From positions 22,862-86,861 of the forward strand of contig JBFMBL010000005.1 in assembly GCA_040755195.1 (NCBI GenBank): DNA of 64,000 nt. The letters run 5' to 3'. Origin of the DNA: SURF-55 sp040755195 (GTDB taxonomy: Bacteria; Bacillota; Desulfotomaculia; Desulfotomaculales; Ammonificaceae). The translations under genes were made by a program, and so were the position numbers. This document shows positions 1 to 8,729 of the stretch, in pieces (the first letter of the stretch is position 1; each line of letters begins with the position of its first letter). Under the pieces are notes generated by a model, which was given only the letters and a program-made list of their open reading frames with translations, was not told where the DNA came from and searched no databases.

Positions 1-1273
1 ACTCCCTGCCGGTTCCGTACTGCAGGCTGTCGCGGTAACGGCGGCGCAATCCGAACAGTTTTCTTACCGCATAAGTCGCAAAAATTCCCAGGTTGCGCGT
101 TTCCCCGCGGACGATACAGGTCTTTCCCTGTTTGAGCGTCTCCTCCAATACCTCTGTTCCCTGTTGACCGATAAGGTTGCCGTGCACCATGTAGCTGAGC
201 CGCCGCAACACCGCATAGGCCGTCGCTTCCGCAACGCCGCTGTCCCGGTACTCCCGGTATGTTTCCAGCCGGCTCCTGAATTCCTCCTGGCGCACCGGGT
301 CATCCGGGAAGAACCGGGCCACAACGTCCTCGCCTTTTTCAAGCCCTTCCAGCGCCCGGTCGTACCTGTTTTTCTGGGACAGCGCGTCCGCCAGGGTTGT
401 AAGCCTCCAACGGAAGGACTCAAAGCTGTCGCCCGAGCGCCAGAGGATGCGCGTCGCGTGCTCCATTTGCTCTGTCCAGCCTTCCATGACCGACCGCAGC
501 AATGTCACGAGGTCGCTGCGGGAAAGCTCCTCAAACTTGACGCTGACGTTCTGGCCGAGGGTAAATACCGTATACCGGCCCGTAAGTTCCTCCTTTTTTT
601 CTATGAAGAGTTCGTTTAGGACCAAGGGTTGTTCAAAGCTCAGCTCAAAATGAGGGTCAAAAACCACCGCGGGAAGTCCCTGCCTGACCAGTTCTTCCAC
701 CAGAACCCGTAGGGCGAACGATTTTCCCGAACCGGAACCGCCGAAAATACCGATATGGGGATACTGGCTGAATTGGACCCAGTCCAGAAAAAACGGCACC
801 CCTTCTAGATTTTCGGTACAATCTCCTCTGGGAAGGTAACGGTAAACGGTATCCCGGAGGTCCTGAGGAAGCACGAACTCTTCGGTGCCGCGCACAACCC
901 CGAGAAGCGCCGACCGTCCGGTATCCTCCGGAAGCAGGAGATGCCGTACTTCTTCAAACACGGCAGGGCGCACCTTTGCTCCGACGGCCAGCGGGCATGA
1001 CAATTCCGAGGTAACCCTGACCTCCGCAAGGTAAAAGTTTTCGTTCAACGGGCTGTATCCCAGCGCCTGGAGAGTTCCCAGAGCAGCTTCGTCAATCAAT
1101 CCCGGGCCGCGCGTAGAATCCGGCAATAACGGGTTTACCGCGAACGTGGCCACAACCTCGACCAGCACCCCCGCTGCGCCGTCGTCTACCACCAGGAACT
1201 CGTTAATCCTGAAAGGCCTGTCGCGCGTCGCGACCTTTGCCCTCTGCTGGTCCGTCGCACCTATCAGCCTCAA
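1..1273 (-). CDS. HerA-type P-loop ATPase (3' end outside window)
   Basis: A reading frame is open from a TTG start at 1273 to the left edge of the window (424 codons, no stop). A Walker A motif, GIFGGSGSGKS, is at about residues 175-185 and is preceded by QYPHI, the arrangement typical of HerA/FtsK-like hexameric ATPases (DUF87 group). The N-terminal ~160 residues resemble the HAS-barrel region of HerA by position only. The TTG start is chosen because AAGGGA lies about 8 bases upstream and an in-frame stop lies at 1289-1291. The NurA-domain gene directly upstream on the same strand supports the call, since HerA and NurA work as a DNA end-resection pair. Walker B and the arginine finger lie outside the window. 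Confidence 0.75.
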   Translation of the reverse strand, partial: MRLIGATDQQRAKVATRDRPFRINEFLVVDDGAAGVLVEVVATFAVNPLLPDSTRGPGLIDEAALGTLQALGYSPLNENFYLAEVRVTSELSCPLAVGAKVRPAVFEEVRHLLLPEDTGRSALLGVVRGTEEFVLPQDLRDTVYRYLPRGDCTENLEGVPFFLDWVQFSQYPHIGIFGGSGSGKSFALRVLVEELVRQGLPAVVFDPHFELSFEQPLVLNELFIEKKEELTGRYTVFTLGQNVSVKFEELSRSDLVTLLRSVMEGWTEQMEHATRILWRSGDSFESFRWRLTTLADALSQKNRYDRALEGLEKGEDVVARFFPDDPVRQEEFRSRLETYREYRDSGVAEATAYAVLRRLSYMVHGNLIGQQGTEVLEETLKQGKTCIVRGETRNLGIFATYAVRKLFGLRRRYRDSLQYGTGRE

Positions 1274-1293
1274 AAGGCAATCCCTTCTTTACG

Positions 1294-1338
1294 TTCTGCG
1301 TTCTGCGTTCTGCGTTCTGCGTTCTGCGTTCTGCGTTC
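1294..1338. repeat. Tandem heptamer array, TTCTGCG x6
   Basis: Six exact copies of the 7-bp unit TTCTGCG (1294-1335) plus a partial TTC, lying in the spacer between the HerA-type and NurA-type genes, just upstream of the HerA-type start. No coding role is apparent. Confidence 0.9.
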
Positions 1339-1455
1339 AAAATTGAAGGTTTGAACGTAGAATTCAGAATATCACTCACTTTCCTGCCACTCGCGACGCA
1401 AAACCCTCACTTTTGTTTTTCGAACTAAGGACTTTACCCGTGATCCTTTGTCCCC

Positions 1456-1497
1456 CTGACCTCTGACTACTGTCTACTAACCCACAACTCGTAACTC
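1456..1497. repeat. Degenerate heptamer-phased repeat
   Basis: Consecutive 7-mers read CTGACCT, CTGACTA, CTGTCTA, CTAACCC, ACAACTC, GTAACTC. They keep a seven-base period but have diverged. The array lies in the same spacer as the TTCTGCG array and just downstream of the NurA-type gene. Confidence 0.6.
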
Positions 1498-1504
1498 ACA
1501 TTGA

Positions 1505-2464
1505 TTATACCGACCGCCGCAAACGGTGCGGGGTCAAAAAAACTTCCCGTACCCCGGCAGGCACCGCAGCCGTCACCAGCTGTTCCACTTCCGTCGACGA
1601 AATCCGGATGTACCTGTCCGCTATGTCGATAACAGCGGGTATGCCGCGCCCGTCGTGCGGAGTAAGCGCCCGCAGCGCCCCTAACCTGGGCAGGACATCT
1701 TCTTCCTGGGCGGCCAGGAAATCAAAGGCTACAGGCTGCGGGTGGGCTGCGAACCTTGCGAAAACCGTGCCGATGCCGGCGTCCTTGCGCAGCAGCGGCG
1801 GTACGATAAATACCTCCCCCGGTTCGAGACATCCGTAAAGAATCTCCCGGTCGTAAGGAAGGTTATTCGTCTCCCATAATCCCGCAATCGTTTCTTCCAG
1901 CGAACGGCTGGATATTTCCTCAATTACCCCGATTACAAGGCACCTGCTACCTGCTGCCTCTTCAACCAACCGGTCAAATAACGTCCCGCCGCGGGCCCTG
2001 AAATGAATAAATCCTCCGTCGAGAAGGATTAGCGCGTCTTTTTCTTCGGCGGCAGCTCTGCACGCCACCTCCAGTTCCGTTTGGGCCATTATTTCCCGAA
2101 CCCGGTTCTCGGCAACCACCTGGACAGATTGTAGATCACCGGCCCGTTTCTCCAATGCCGTTCTTTCCTCCGGAAAAAGCGGAGTAAAAACACGTTGTTC
2201 CATGAAAAGGGGACCGGAAGGCGGCAACCTGAACGCCGCCGCCTGAATGAGGGTTAAATAATAAGGGTAAGTCGTCCCGACAGTCTGACAGGAGCCGTCA
2301 ACGGCTACCACCGGCTGATGAGGAGTCTCAGGCTTGACGCTCATAAAACGACCGGTGTGGGATAAGGCTTCACGCAAGGCGCCGGGTTCCGGTCTTTTCA
2401 ACCCGGAAAGAGCTTTCCCGAAACGCCTTAACTCCTTTAAAGCCCCTTCGTTGGCGATAAGCAA
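1505..2464 (-). CDS. NurA-domain nuclease
   Basis: A protein of 319 residues. VAVDGS (Asp56) and ILLDGG (Asp149) match the two acidic motifs of the NurA fold, an RNase H-like 5'-3' nuclease that binds two metal ions. C-terminal basic residues follow. The TTG start is supported by AAGGAGG seven bases upstream. NurA proteins act with HerA ATPases in DNA end processing, and the HerA-type gene follows on the same strand. In archaea the pair works with Mre11-Rad50; in bacteria it may act in repair or defence, which is inference here. Confidence 0.8.
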   Translation of the reverse strand: MLIANEGALKELRRFGKALSGLKRPEPGALREALSHTGRFMSVKPETPHQPVVAVDGSCQTVGTTYPYYLTLIQAAAFRLPPSGPLFMEQRVFTPLFPEERTALEKRAGDLQSVQVVAENRVREIMAQTELEVACRAAAEEKDALILLDGGFIHFRARGGTLFDRLVEEAAGSRCLVIGVIEEISSRSLEETIAGLWETNNLPYDREILYGCLEPGEVFIVPPLLRKDAGIGTVFARFAAHPQPVAFDFLAAQEEDVLPRLGALRALTPHDGRGIPAVIDIADRYIRISSTEVEQLVTAAVPAGVREVFLTPHRLRRSV

Positions 2465-2487
2465 AAACCCGCCTCCTTACCTCCAGT

Positions 2488-2790
2488 GTAACTATTCAGC
2501 CGCTTAGTGTTTCTCTGACCCAGCACTCAAATATACTAAGGCTTAGACATATGCCATCGTTATCGGGTGTGTTGAGTGCTGGGCGGCGAGATACAAGCAG
2601 AGCGCGAAAGCCGGCCTGGGGTAGCGCGGAGCCCAGCACTCAGACTTAGCTGCATGATGAATATTAACTGTAGCCCAATGCAAGTAGCTGAGAAGTAACT
2701 GAGTGCTGGGTGAGCACTGCCCCTGGCCGGCTGACAAAGCCATGCGCAGCATATCGCCGCGCCCAACGACCGGGACACCTGAATAGTTAC
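2488..2790. mobile_element. Non-coding foldback element (MITE-like)
   Basis: A 303-bp element bounded by perfect 12-bp terminal inverted repeats, GTAACTATTCAG at 2488-2499 and its complement at 2779-2790. Inside are nested inverted repeats: CCCAGCACTCA and its complement occur twice each (near 2520, 2571, 2631, 2697), and GCGGCGA...GCCGGCC near 2585 pairs with the region near 2725-2765. The flanking octamers cctccagt and cctctaat match at 6 of 8 positions, consistent with a decayed 8-bp target duplication. No protein is encoded. The element fills most of the 433-bp gap between the NurA-type and YaiI-type genes. Confidence 0.6.
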
Positions 2791-2897
2791 CCTCTAATTT
2801 GCATCCTACCATACACTCCGTCCAGCGGCAAGGCCCCGTTTCTAAGGTATAAAAATCATATTATAATAAAAGCACCGAAGACGGAGGCTGGTAAAAT

Positions 2898-3332
2898 TTG
2901 AAGATCATCGTGGATGCAGACGCCTGCCCGGCAAACGTCCTAAAGATATGCGGCAAGGCGGCCTCAGAGTTTAAGGTTCCGCTTTGGACCGTGGCCAGTT
3001 TTAATCATAACATCGAATCCGAAAAGCACATCGTAGTCGGCGACGCCCCGCAGGAAACTGACATCGCCGTCGCCAACGCCGCGCATTCCGGCGATATCGT
3101 GGTTACGCAGGACTGGGGCCTGGCCTCCATTGTCCTCGGCAAGGGCGCGTCCGCTATCTCCCCGGTTGGGCGTATCTACAAACCCGAAACCATTGCCTTC
3201 CTGCTCGAGGAGCGTGAACTGAAAGCCCGCCTGCGGCGCGGCGGCGTCCGCACCAAGGGGCCCGCAAAACGCACACCGGAGGATGACCAACGCTTCAAGG
3301 CAAATCTGAGAAAGCTTCTGTCTCTAAAGTAG
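2898..3332 (+). CDS. YaiI/YqxD family protein (UPF0178)
   Basis: A 144-residue protein starting with TTG; GGAGG lies ten bases upstream. It contains the family's N-terminal IIVDADACPA motif and the central TQDWGLA motif, and a C-terminal arginine/lysine-rich stretch. The family has a PIN-like fold and conserved acidic residues suggesting nuclease activity, but its biochemical role is not established. It is monocistronic here and lies on the strand opposite its left neighbours. Confidence 0.85.
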   Translation: MKIIVDADACPANVLKICGKAASEFKVPLWTVASFNHNIESEKHIVVGDAPQETDIAVANAAHSGDIVVTQDWGLASIVLGKGASAISPVGRIYKPETIAFLLEERELKARLRRGGVRTKGPAKRTPEDDQRFKANLRKLLSLK

Positions 3333-3450
3333 AATCACTTGAAGGTTATTATTGTTAACTATATAATAAAACTATTAAGAGAGGTCACACAAACGATGAT
3401 TCTCCAACGCCACCCGTTATATAATTCAAGAACATTGTGAATACCTCGAA

Positions 3451-3466
3451 GGTACCCACAGGTACC
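3451..3466. promoter_or_regulatory. GGTACC-CACA-GGTACC twin palindrome upstream of the R-M genes
   Basis: Two self-complementary hexamers GGTACC separated by four bases form a 16-bp inverted repeat about 30 bases upstream of the endonuclease start. A TATAAT-like hexamer lies at 3420-3425. The position suits an operator or a methylation-sensitive control site for the restriction-modification pair. This is inference from location and symmetry only. Confidence 0.35.
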
Positions 3467-3495
3467 GTTATTGTGCGGGTATTAAAGGAAACATT

Positions 3496-4077
3496 ATGAA
3501 CAATAACAGACATCCCCTAGAAGCAGAATTCGGTCTAACTAAAGAGGAATTGCTTGACGCAATAAACCGCCGATTCCGGGCAAGAGTGACTCTTGAAGGG
3601 GCAGTTGCTGAGGTGCATCTTGGTAAACATATTCGTGCATTGTATGAAAAAGGTATCATCAATCGATACGAAGAGCACGACCAGGACAGTTATCCGGACT
3701 ATTCCATCTGGCTGCCTTTTAGTCCAGAGAAGGCTTTCCGCATCGAGTGCAAGAATATCCGGGATAAAGACGAGGCATACAGGGAAAACGGCGAAGTCGT
3801 CGCATATAAAGTTGAAACTCAAAAAACGAGGACCTCGAATAGCGACCGTAGCAGTAGATTTTACGGGTATGACCAGTTTGAAATTCTTGCTGTCTGTCTC
3901 GGGAAGAAAACACATGACTGGCGACAATTCATGTTCATCCTGAGTAAGGATTTGGCCCATCATCAAAAATACCGAAACAAGATTGCTGTAATGCATCGGG
4001 TTCCTTTACCAACTTCAGATGTAAAGCCACCCTGGTACTCATCCCTGGAGTTTCTCTTGGAGGTTTTGCACCTATGA
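3496..4077 (+). CDS. Probable type II restriction endonuclease (PD-(D/E)XK)
   Basis: A 193-residue protein with PDYSIW (Pro67-Asp68) followed by FRIECKN (Glu84-Cys85-Lys86), an arrangement matching the PD...(D/E)XK catalytic core of many restriction enzymes. AAAGGAAAC lies upstream of ATG. Its stop overlaps the start of the next gene, a DNA methyltransferase, by four bases (ATGA), which indicates translational coupling. The call rests on the motif plus methyltransferase pairing; no specific family or recognition site could be assigned. The gene is more AT-rich than the surrounding chromosome, suggesting horizontal acquisition. Confidence 0.7.
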   Translation: MNNNRHPLEAEFGLTKEELLDAINRRFRARVTLEGAVAEVHLGKHIRALYEKGIINRYEEHDQDSYPDYSIWLPFSPEKAFRIECKNIRDKDEAYRENGEVVAYKVETQKTRTSNSDRSSRFYGYDQFEILAVCLGKKTHDWRQFMFILSKDLAHHQKYRNKIAVMHRVPLPTSDVKPPWYSSLEFLLEVLHL

Positions 4078-5006
4078 AACCAGTGTATTGTACGGCATAC
4101 GGTAAAGCCTATTGCGCAGATTCTTTTTCCGTGATGCGCTATATGGAACAAGACTCAGTCGATTTGGTCGTTACATCTCCACCCTACGCACTCCATTTCA
4201 AAAAGGAGTATGGCAATGCCGACCAAGCGGATTACATTAATTGGTTTTTGCCTTTTGCAGAAGAGATAAAGCGAATCCTGAAACCAACTGGAAGCTTCGT
4301 TCTGAATATCGGAGGAACATGGACTCCAGGAAATCCTACTCGTTCGCTGTATCATTTCCGTCTTCTTCTTCATTTATGCGATAAGTTGGGTTTTTCCCTC
4401 TGCCAGGAGTTCTTCTGGTATAATCCGGCTAAGATGCCTGCACCGGCCGAATGGGTGAATGTCAGACGTATTCGTGTTAAAGATTCAGTTGAGTATATCT
4501 ATTGGTTGGGTAAAACTCCAAATCCTAAGGCTGACAATTCCAAGGTTCTTCAACCTTATAGCAAGGATATGCGAAGGTTGATAGACCGTGGAATCAAGGC
4601 AACCGTGCGACCCTCCGGACACAACATTAAAACGTCATTTGCACAGGATAAAGGTGGATCGATCCCAGGAAACTTGATTTCATGCGGCAACAACGAAAGC
4701 AACAGCAACTACCTGGCCTTGTTGAAACAACAAAGTCGCAAGATACACCCTGCAAGGTTTCCCGCGGAACTGCCCCGTTTCTTTATTAATTTTCTGACTG
4801 ATGCTGATGACTTGGTGCTCGATCCCTTTGCCGGCTCTAATACAACCGGCTTTGTGGCTGAATCACTTCAACGTCGATGGATTTCTATTGATATTAATTC
4901 TGAGTATGTAAATGACTCCAGGTTGCGTTTTTCTCATACCGAGATTACCCCTCACGTTTCAACTGAAGAGCCTTCCAAGTCTATCCAAATGACTATATTT
5001 AAATAA
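4074..5006 (+). CDS. Site-specific DNA methyltransferase, beta class
   Basis: A 310-residue protein. Motif IV (TSPPY, residues 34-38) lies near the N-terminus, and the AdoMet-binding motif I (LDPFAGSNTTG, about residues 249-259) near the C-terminus; this circular order is the beta class. The S-P-P-Y form is most frequent in N4-cytosine enzymes but also occurs in N6-adenine ones, so the modified base is undecided. It forms a restriction-modification pair with the overlapping upstream gene. Spacing between the motifs leaves about 200 residues for the target-recognition region. Confidence 0.85.
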   Translation: MKPVYCTAYGKAYCADSFSVMRYMEQDSVDLVVTSPPYALHFKKEYGNADQADYINWFLPFAEEIKRILKPTGSFVLNIGGTWTPGNPTRSLYHFRLLLHLCDKLGFSLCQEFFWYNPAKMPAPAEWVNVRRIRVKDSVEYIYWLGKTPNPKADNSKVLQPYSKDMRRLIDRGIKATVRPSGHNIKTSFAQDKGGSIPGNLISCGNNESNSNYLALLKQQSRKIHPARFPAELPRFFINFLTDADDLVLDPFAGSNTTGFVAESLQRRWISIDINSEYVNDSRLRFSHTEITPHVSTEEPSKSIQMTIFK

Positions 5007-5214
5007 GGAAGTATAGTTTATTAACGGCATATAAACATACTCATTGCAAACAGACATCGAAATACTCGCTGCTTTGAAGTTAACCTGAGAAAGCTTCTAC
5101 ATATCATTGTTTCCCGAATAACTCTCACTACCTGTAATAATGTTCTGACCGACTTAAATCGCCTTACGGCTTTGGTGCCACCTTATTCACGTCAATAACC
5201 GATCCGGGCTCAGG

Positions 5215-6141
5215 TTATTGTGCCTTTCGAAAATGCCGGTTCAACTCCGATGCATACCTTGTGCCGACCGTCGCAGAATTCCATGTCAGCCAGTCGCTTA
5301 GGCGGGTATAACCGGTAGGAGGACCGTCGGCAATCAGGAGGTCCGCCATCAGCCCCCTGACCTCATCCCAGGTCAGTACCACGTCCTTTACTATATAACC
5401 GATTAACTGCGAAAGAGCATAAGCCAGTCCCGGTTCAAGGTGAAGGATCCTTGCCTTGCTTTCTACTGTATCAGCGATAAACCGCACCAGTTCGTTAAAG
5501 GTATAAATCTCCGGGCCTACGGCTTCTAACACGGTATTATCTTCCCGGTGTCCGGCTTCAACGACTATCCGGGCTATGTCTTCGACGAAGACCGGTTGCA
5601 GGCGGTAATCCCCCGAACCCGGTACCGCGAAGACAGGAAACCTGCGGAGGAGCCAGGCGATGTTGTTGATCAGAATGTCCTCGGGGCCGAAGATCACGGT
5701 AGGCCTGATGATCGCGTACGTCAGGCCTGAACCGGTTACGGCTTCTTCCAGGATTCCTTTTCCTTGAAAATACGGCAGAGGAGAATCCGCCGAAGCGTTT
5801 GTAATACTGACGTGTACGATCCTGCGCACGCCGGCTTCCGCGGCCGACCTGATCAATATTTTTGTGTTCTTGACAGCCTTTTCATACGTCATATCTCCGT
5901 GTGGGAATCGCACCCAGTATGTATTGTAGAGGGTTGTTGCGCCGGAAAGGCTTTTGATCAACTCGCCCGGGTTATCGAAATTAAACGGGGCGACACTCAC
6001 CCGGTCACCGAACGGATTGGGCCGGTCCGGCCGTCCGGTAAGCGTTCTGACATTTTCCCCGAGCGACAGGAGCCGTCTGGTGATGTATTTGCCGGTATAC
6101 CCGAACGCCCCCGTCACCACGTTAAATCCCGGCCTTCCCAT
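5215..6141 (-). CDS. NAD(P)-binding atypical SDR / NmrA-like protein
   Basis: About 308 residues. The N-terminal VVTGAFGYTGKYI is the glycine-rich dinucleotide-binding motif of extended and atypical short-chain dehydrogenases. Downstream features, such as NTYWVRFPHGDMTYEKAVKNT and a YFQGKG segment, fit the NAD(P)-binding epimerase/NmrA group, many of which reduce or sense quinones or flavins; the substrate is unknown. The start is placed at ATG 6141 with GAGGTG six to seven bases upstream. It lies directly after the MarR/GbsR-type gene and is probably co-transcribed and regulated by it. Confidence 0.75.
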   Translation of the reverse strand: MGRPGFNVVTGAFGYTGKYITRRLLSLGENVRTLTGRPDRPNPFGDRVSVAPFNFDNPGELIKSLSGATTLYNTYWVRFPHGDMTYEKAVKNTKILIRSAAEAGVRRIVHVSITNASADSPLPYFQGKGILEEAVTGSGLTYAIIRPTVIFGPEDILINNIAWLLRRFPVFAVPGSGDYRLQPVFVEDIARIVVEAGHREDNTVLEAVGPEIYTFNELVRFIADTVESKARILHLEPGLAYALSQLIGYIVKDVVLTWDEVRGLMADLLIADGPPTGYTRLSDWLTWNSATVGTRYASELNRHFRKAQ

Positions 6142-6146
6142 CAGTT

Positions 6147-6692
6147 TCACCTCTTTTTCCGATTTCCGATCTGCTGTAGCCTTGCCACGATTTTTACGAG
6201 CCGGGAAAGCTGGCTGGGGCCGATAAGTAAAACCGTCTCCACAATCTGGTCCAGTTCGGCGTAAAAATCCTGCAATCGTTTCATGCGGCCCAAAACAAAA
6301 TCACGTTTTTCCCCGTCCTGGGCTTCGCCGGTTCGGAGCAGGCCGTCTTCGATCATTTTAAATGATTCGTCAAATTCCGGTTTCTGGCGCTGTTCGAGCA
6401 CTCGCCTGGCGATCAACCAGAAGTCGAGTTCCGCTTCGAAAAAGACCCGCCGGTCGCCGGGACGCATGCTGCGCCGCACCATTCCCAGATGCTCCAACAA
6501 ACGGATCGCCACGCTGACGTTCCCTTTGGTGACGCCGAGTGCTTCCGCGATCTCGCTCAGGCTGACAGGTTCCTCCGACAGGTATAGAACCGCGTACAAC
6601 TCGCCGGTTATTTTTCCAAGCCCCCAAAATGCGCTCTGCCGCCCGAATGCCTCTATTAACCGCCCGCGCGCCTTTTCCAATGCTTCATCCAT
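6147..6692 (-). CDS. MarR/GbsR-type transcriptional regulator
   Basis: About 181 residues with a winged helix-turn-helix: SLSEIAEALGVTKGNVSVAI then a recognition/wing segment ending PGDRRVFFEAE. A long helical C-terminal region probably mediates dimerisation. The profile matches GbsR-like members of the MarR superfamily. The ATG at 6692 is preferred because a near-perfect AGGAGGTGAT lies ten bases upstream; a GTG at 6707 would sit on top of it. A perfect palindrome covering the predicted promoter lies just upstream, so autoregulation of this gene and the downstream dehydrogenase is likely. Confidence 0.8.
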   Translation of the reverse strand: MDEALEKARGRLIEAFGRQSAFWGLGKITGELYAVLYLSEEPVSLSEIAEALGVTKGNVSVAIRLLEHLGMVRRSMRPGDRRVFFEAELDFWLIARRVLEQRQKPEFDESFKMIEDGLLRTGEAQDGEKRDFVLGRMKRLQDFYAELDQIVETVLLIGPSQLSRLVKIVARLQQIGNRKKR

Positions 6693-6718
6693 GGTTAGGG
6701 TCATCACCTCCTGAAGAA

Positions 6719-6766
6719 GGTTTATATCGTTTAGTATATTCTAAACGATATAAACCTGCAATGCAA
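6719..6766 (-). promoter_or_regulatory. Promoter and 16-bp-arm operator of the MarR-type operon
   Basis: GGTTTATATCGTTTAG (6719-6734) and its exact complement (6741-6756) form a perfect 16-bp inverted repeat with a 6-bp centre. On the minus strand a -35 TTGCAT (6761-6766), a 17-bp spacer and a -10 TAGAAT (6738-6743) can be read, so the operator covers the -10 and most of the spacer. This is a classic repression layout for a dimeric MarR-family protein. Confidence 0.8.
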
Positions 6767-6814
6767 TAAAAAAAAAGGGGTAACCGTTCCACTTTTGGCG
6801 TATATAAACGGAAA

Positions 6815-6832
6815 AGAGGCTTTATAAAGCCT
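6815..6832. terminator. Hairpin terminator, probably bidirectional
   Basis: GAGGCTTTATAAAGCCTC is a perfect palindrome. On the minus strand it is followed by TTTTCC, downstream of the NYN-domain gene. Confidence 0.6.
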
Positions 6833-6875
6833 CCCTTTCATTTAAGGCAGAAGTAGCTTTCCACTTCTTGGGTCG

Positions 6876-7643
6876 TTAATCCGATTCTAAACCGTTAGAA
6901 CTCCAAATCCCATGTTTTACTATCAGGTCCCACTTTGGCTCAAGTACTCTAATTTCCAGGCTATTAACGTTCTTAAAAACTTGATCAACATAACCGTCTT
7001 CTACTAGTTTACTTAAGGATGTAGAAACTTTCATCGCGTCAATACCATAGTACTTTGCACAACGCTCAACAGTCCTCCGGAAAGTCGGATAAAGACCTTT
7101 CCTTTCAGTCCAATGAATAGTGTCCAAAACTTTCTTATATTCGTACTGTTGATTCTCTGGTTTGATCTCTACCCACCAAGACGAACATCTTTGTAATTGG
7201 GGACTAAAACTGCCTTGCACTCCATATATTCCAACTATTTTATCCATGGATGTCTTTAAGAATGCTACAACACTATGAAAATGTCCGTCTCCAGTTACCA
7301 AAATATATTGTTCAACATCTTGATTTTGCAATGCAGTTTTATAAATGCTATCCAACATAATAAAATCAGTGTAGTTTTTCTTGTTTTCTTCATTTGGATT
7401 AGCGCAATTTATAATAAGATTGGTATAATCTCTTAGCTTCAAAAGTTCTTTTTCAATTTCATTCTTAGAAAAATCACCAAAAACATAAATCTCTCTCAAC
7501 TTACCACGTTGCTTAATGTCTTGAATAAAGGAATTTAAATTTGGGGTCTCTCCATAATTATTATAAAGAGACCAAAACCATGATTCGTAATCAATAAATA
7601 CTAACGTCAGTGGATTTCTGGCGCCACTCGTAACAGTGTTCAT
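6876..7643 (-). CDS. NYN-domain (LabA/DUF88-like) putative RNase
   Basis: About 255 residues. The N-terminal FIDYE, central DFIMLDSIY and VTGDGHF carry the conserved acidic residues of the NYN/PIN-like fold, which cuts RNA in characterised members. The C-terminal ~90 residues look like a separate helical, perhaps winged-helix, domain (VERCAKYYGIDAMKVSTSLSKL). The second ATG (7643) is chosen because GGAGG lies seven bases upstream of it and almost touches the first. It is much more AT-rich than the neighbouring chaperone genes and stands alone, suggesting recent acquisition. Its role is unknown; stress or defence functions are possible. Confidence 0.75.
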   Translation of the reverse strand: MNTVTSGARNPLTLVFIDYESWFWSLYNNYGETPNLNSFIQDIKQRGKLREIYVFGDFSKNEIEKELLKLRDYTNLIINCANPNEENKKNYTDFIMLDSIYKTALQNQDVEQYILVTGDGHFHSVVAFLKTSMDKIVGIYGVQGSFSPQLQRCSSWWVEIKPENQQYEYKKVLDTIHWTERKGLYPTFRRTVERCAKYYGIDAMKVSTSLSKLVEDGYVDQVFKNVNSLEIRVLEPKWDLIVKHGIWSSNGLESD

Positions 7644-7833
7644 AATCATTCCTCCTATAATTTAATGAACTTATAAGGAGGAAAACTACATCTGCCTCTT
7701 TATTTAGTTATCAAAGAACAATACCATAAAAACACATGTATATTTTACCAAACTAGTTTTCCAAAGTCAAACTGATTGATAATCTAAAACCAAGCTTTTA
7801 ACCGATGTCGCCAATTAATTTCAAATCCCAATT

Positions 7834-8697
7834 TCACAATACGGAAAGAAACGCTGCCCAATCCTCCTGGCAGACCATTTCTCGTATAGAAAAATACTTC
7901 TCCAATTCTTGTTTTACCTTGTCCGCCCTGGCAGCGGCAATCCCCCCGGCGATGAAGGTTCCCCCGGGACGGAGGCGCAGGGCGGCCTCAGGCGCTAAAT
8001 GAATGATAACACCGGTGATGATGTTGGCTACGATCACGTCCGCCGGTTCCGTCAAGCCCTTGAGCAAATCTCCTTCCGTGACATGAACTACGTTTTCCAG
8101 GCCGTTATGTCTCACGTTTTCCCTTGCAACACGGATCGCTATTTCGTCGTTGTCTACAGCTACCACTTTCGCGCCCCCGAGGCGTGCTGCTGCAACCGCC
8201 AGTATGCCCGATCCCGTGCCCACGTCGTAAACCACCGAGCCGGGTTTTACCGCCCCTTCCATAAGTTCAAGGCACAACCTGGTGGTGGGATGCGTGCCGC
8301 ACCCGAAGGCAAGGCCGGGATCGATGGTTATCACCAAATCCCCGGGCAGCGGGGTGTATTCCTCCCATGGCGGTCTGACTACAAGTGTTTTCCCGACCCT
8401 GAAGGTCTTGTAGTGCTCGCGCCAGGCCCTGAGCCAGTCGGTTTCCGGAAGTTCAAGGACGCCGACCGGCCCGATCGCATACGGCAAAAGGGCGGTTCTG
8501 AGTTTTTCCAACTTCTTGGAAGCTTCGAATGGAAGGTAACCTTTCAGTGTAACCGCCTGAAATAATACAGGGCGGCCATCCCCGTTGACGTATCCGGATT
8601 CCAAGGCCACCCCGCGACCGGTTAATTCGTATATGACCAGAGTGACTGCGTCGGCATCTTCGGATTTTACAGTCACCCTTATTTCAAGCCATTTCAC
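7834..8697 (-). CDS. prmA: Ribosomal protein L11 methyltransferase
   Basis: 287 residues. It has the PrmA N-terminal substrate-binding domain, then the AdoMet motif VYDVGTGSGILAVAAA, the acidic VDNDEIA strand and VIVANIITGVI as motif IV. It trimethylates L11 in the cytoplasm. The GTG start has GAGGGAG upstream. It is the last gene of the hrcA-grpE-dnaK-dnaJ-prmA operon, its usual place in Firmicutes. Confidence 0.95.
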   Translation of the reverse strand: MKWLEIRVTVKSEDADAVTLVIYELTGRGVALESGYVNGDGRPVLFQAVTLKGYLPFEASKKLEKLRTALLPYAIGPVGVLELPETDWLRAWREHYKTFRVGKTLVVRPPWEEYTPLPGDLVITIDPGLAFGCGTHPTTRLCLELMEGAVKPGSVVYDVGTGSGILAVAAARLGGAKVVAVDNDEIAIRVARENVRHNGLENVVHVTEGDLLKGLTEPADVIVANIITGVIIHLAPEAALRLRPGGTFIAGGIAAARADKVKQELEKYFSIREMVCQEDWAAFLSVL

Positions 8698-8729
8698 GGC
8701 GATACTCCCTCAATATTGTACAGCGTCGT

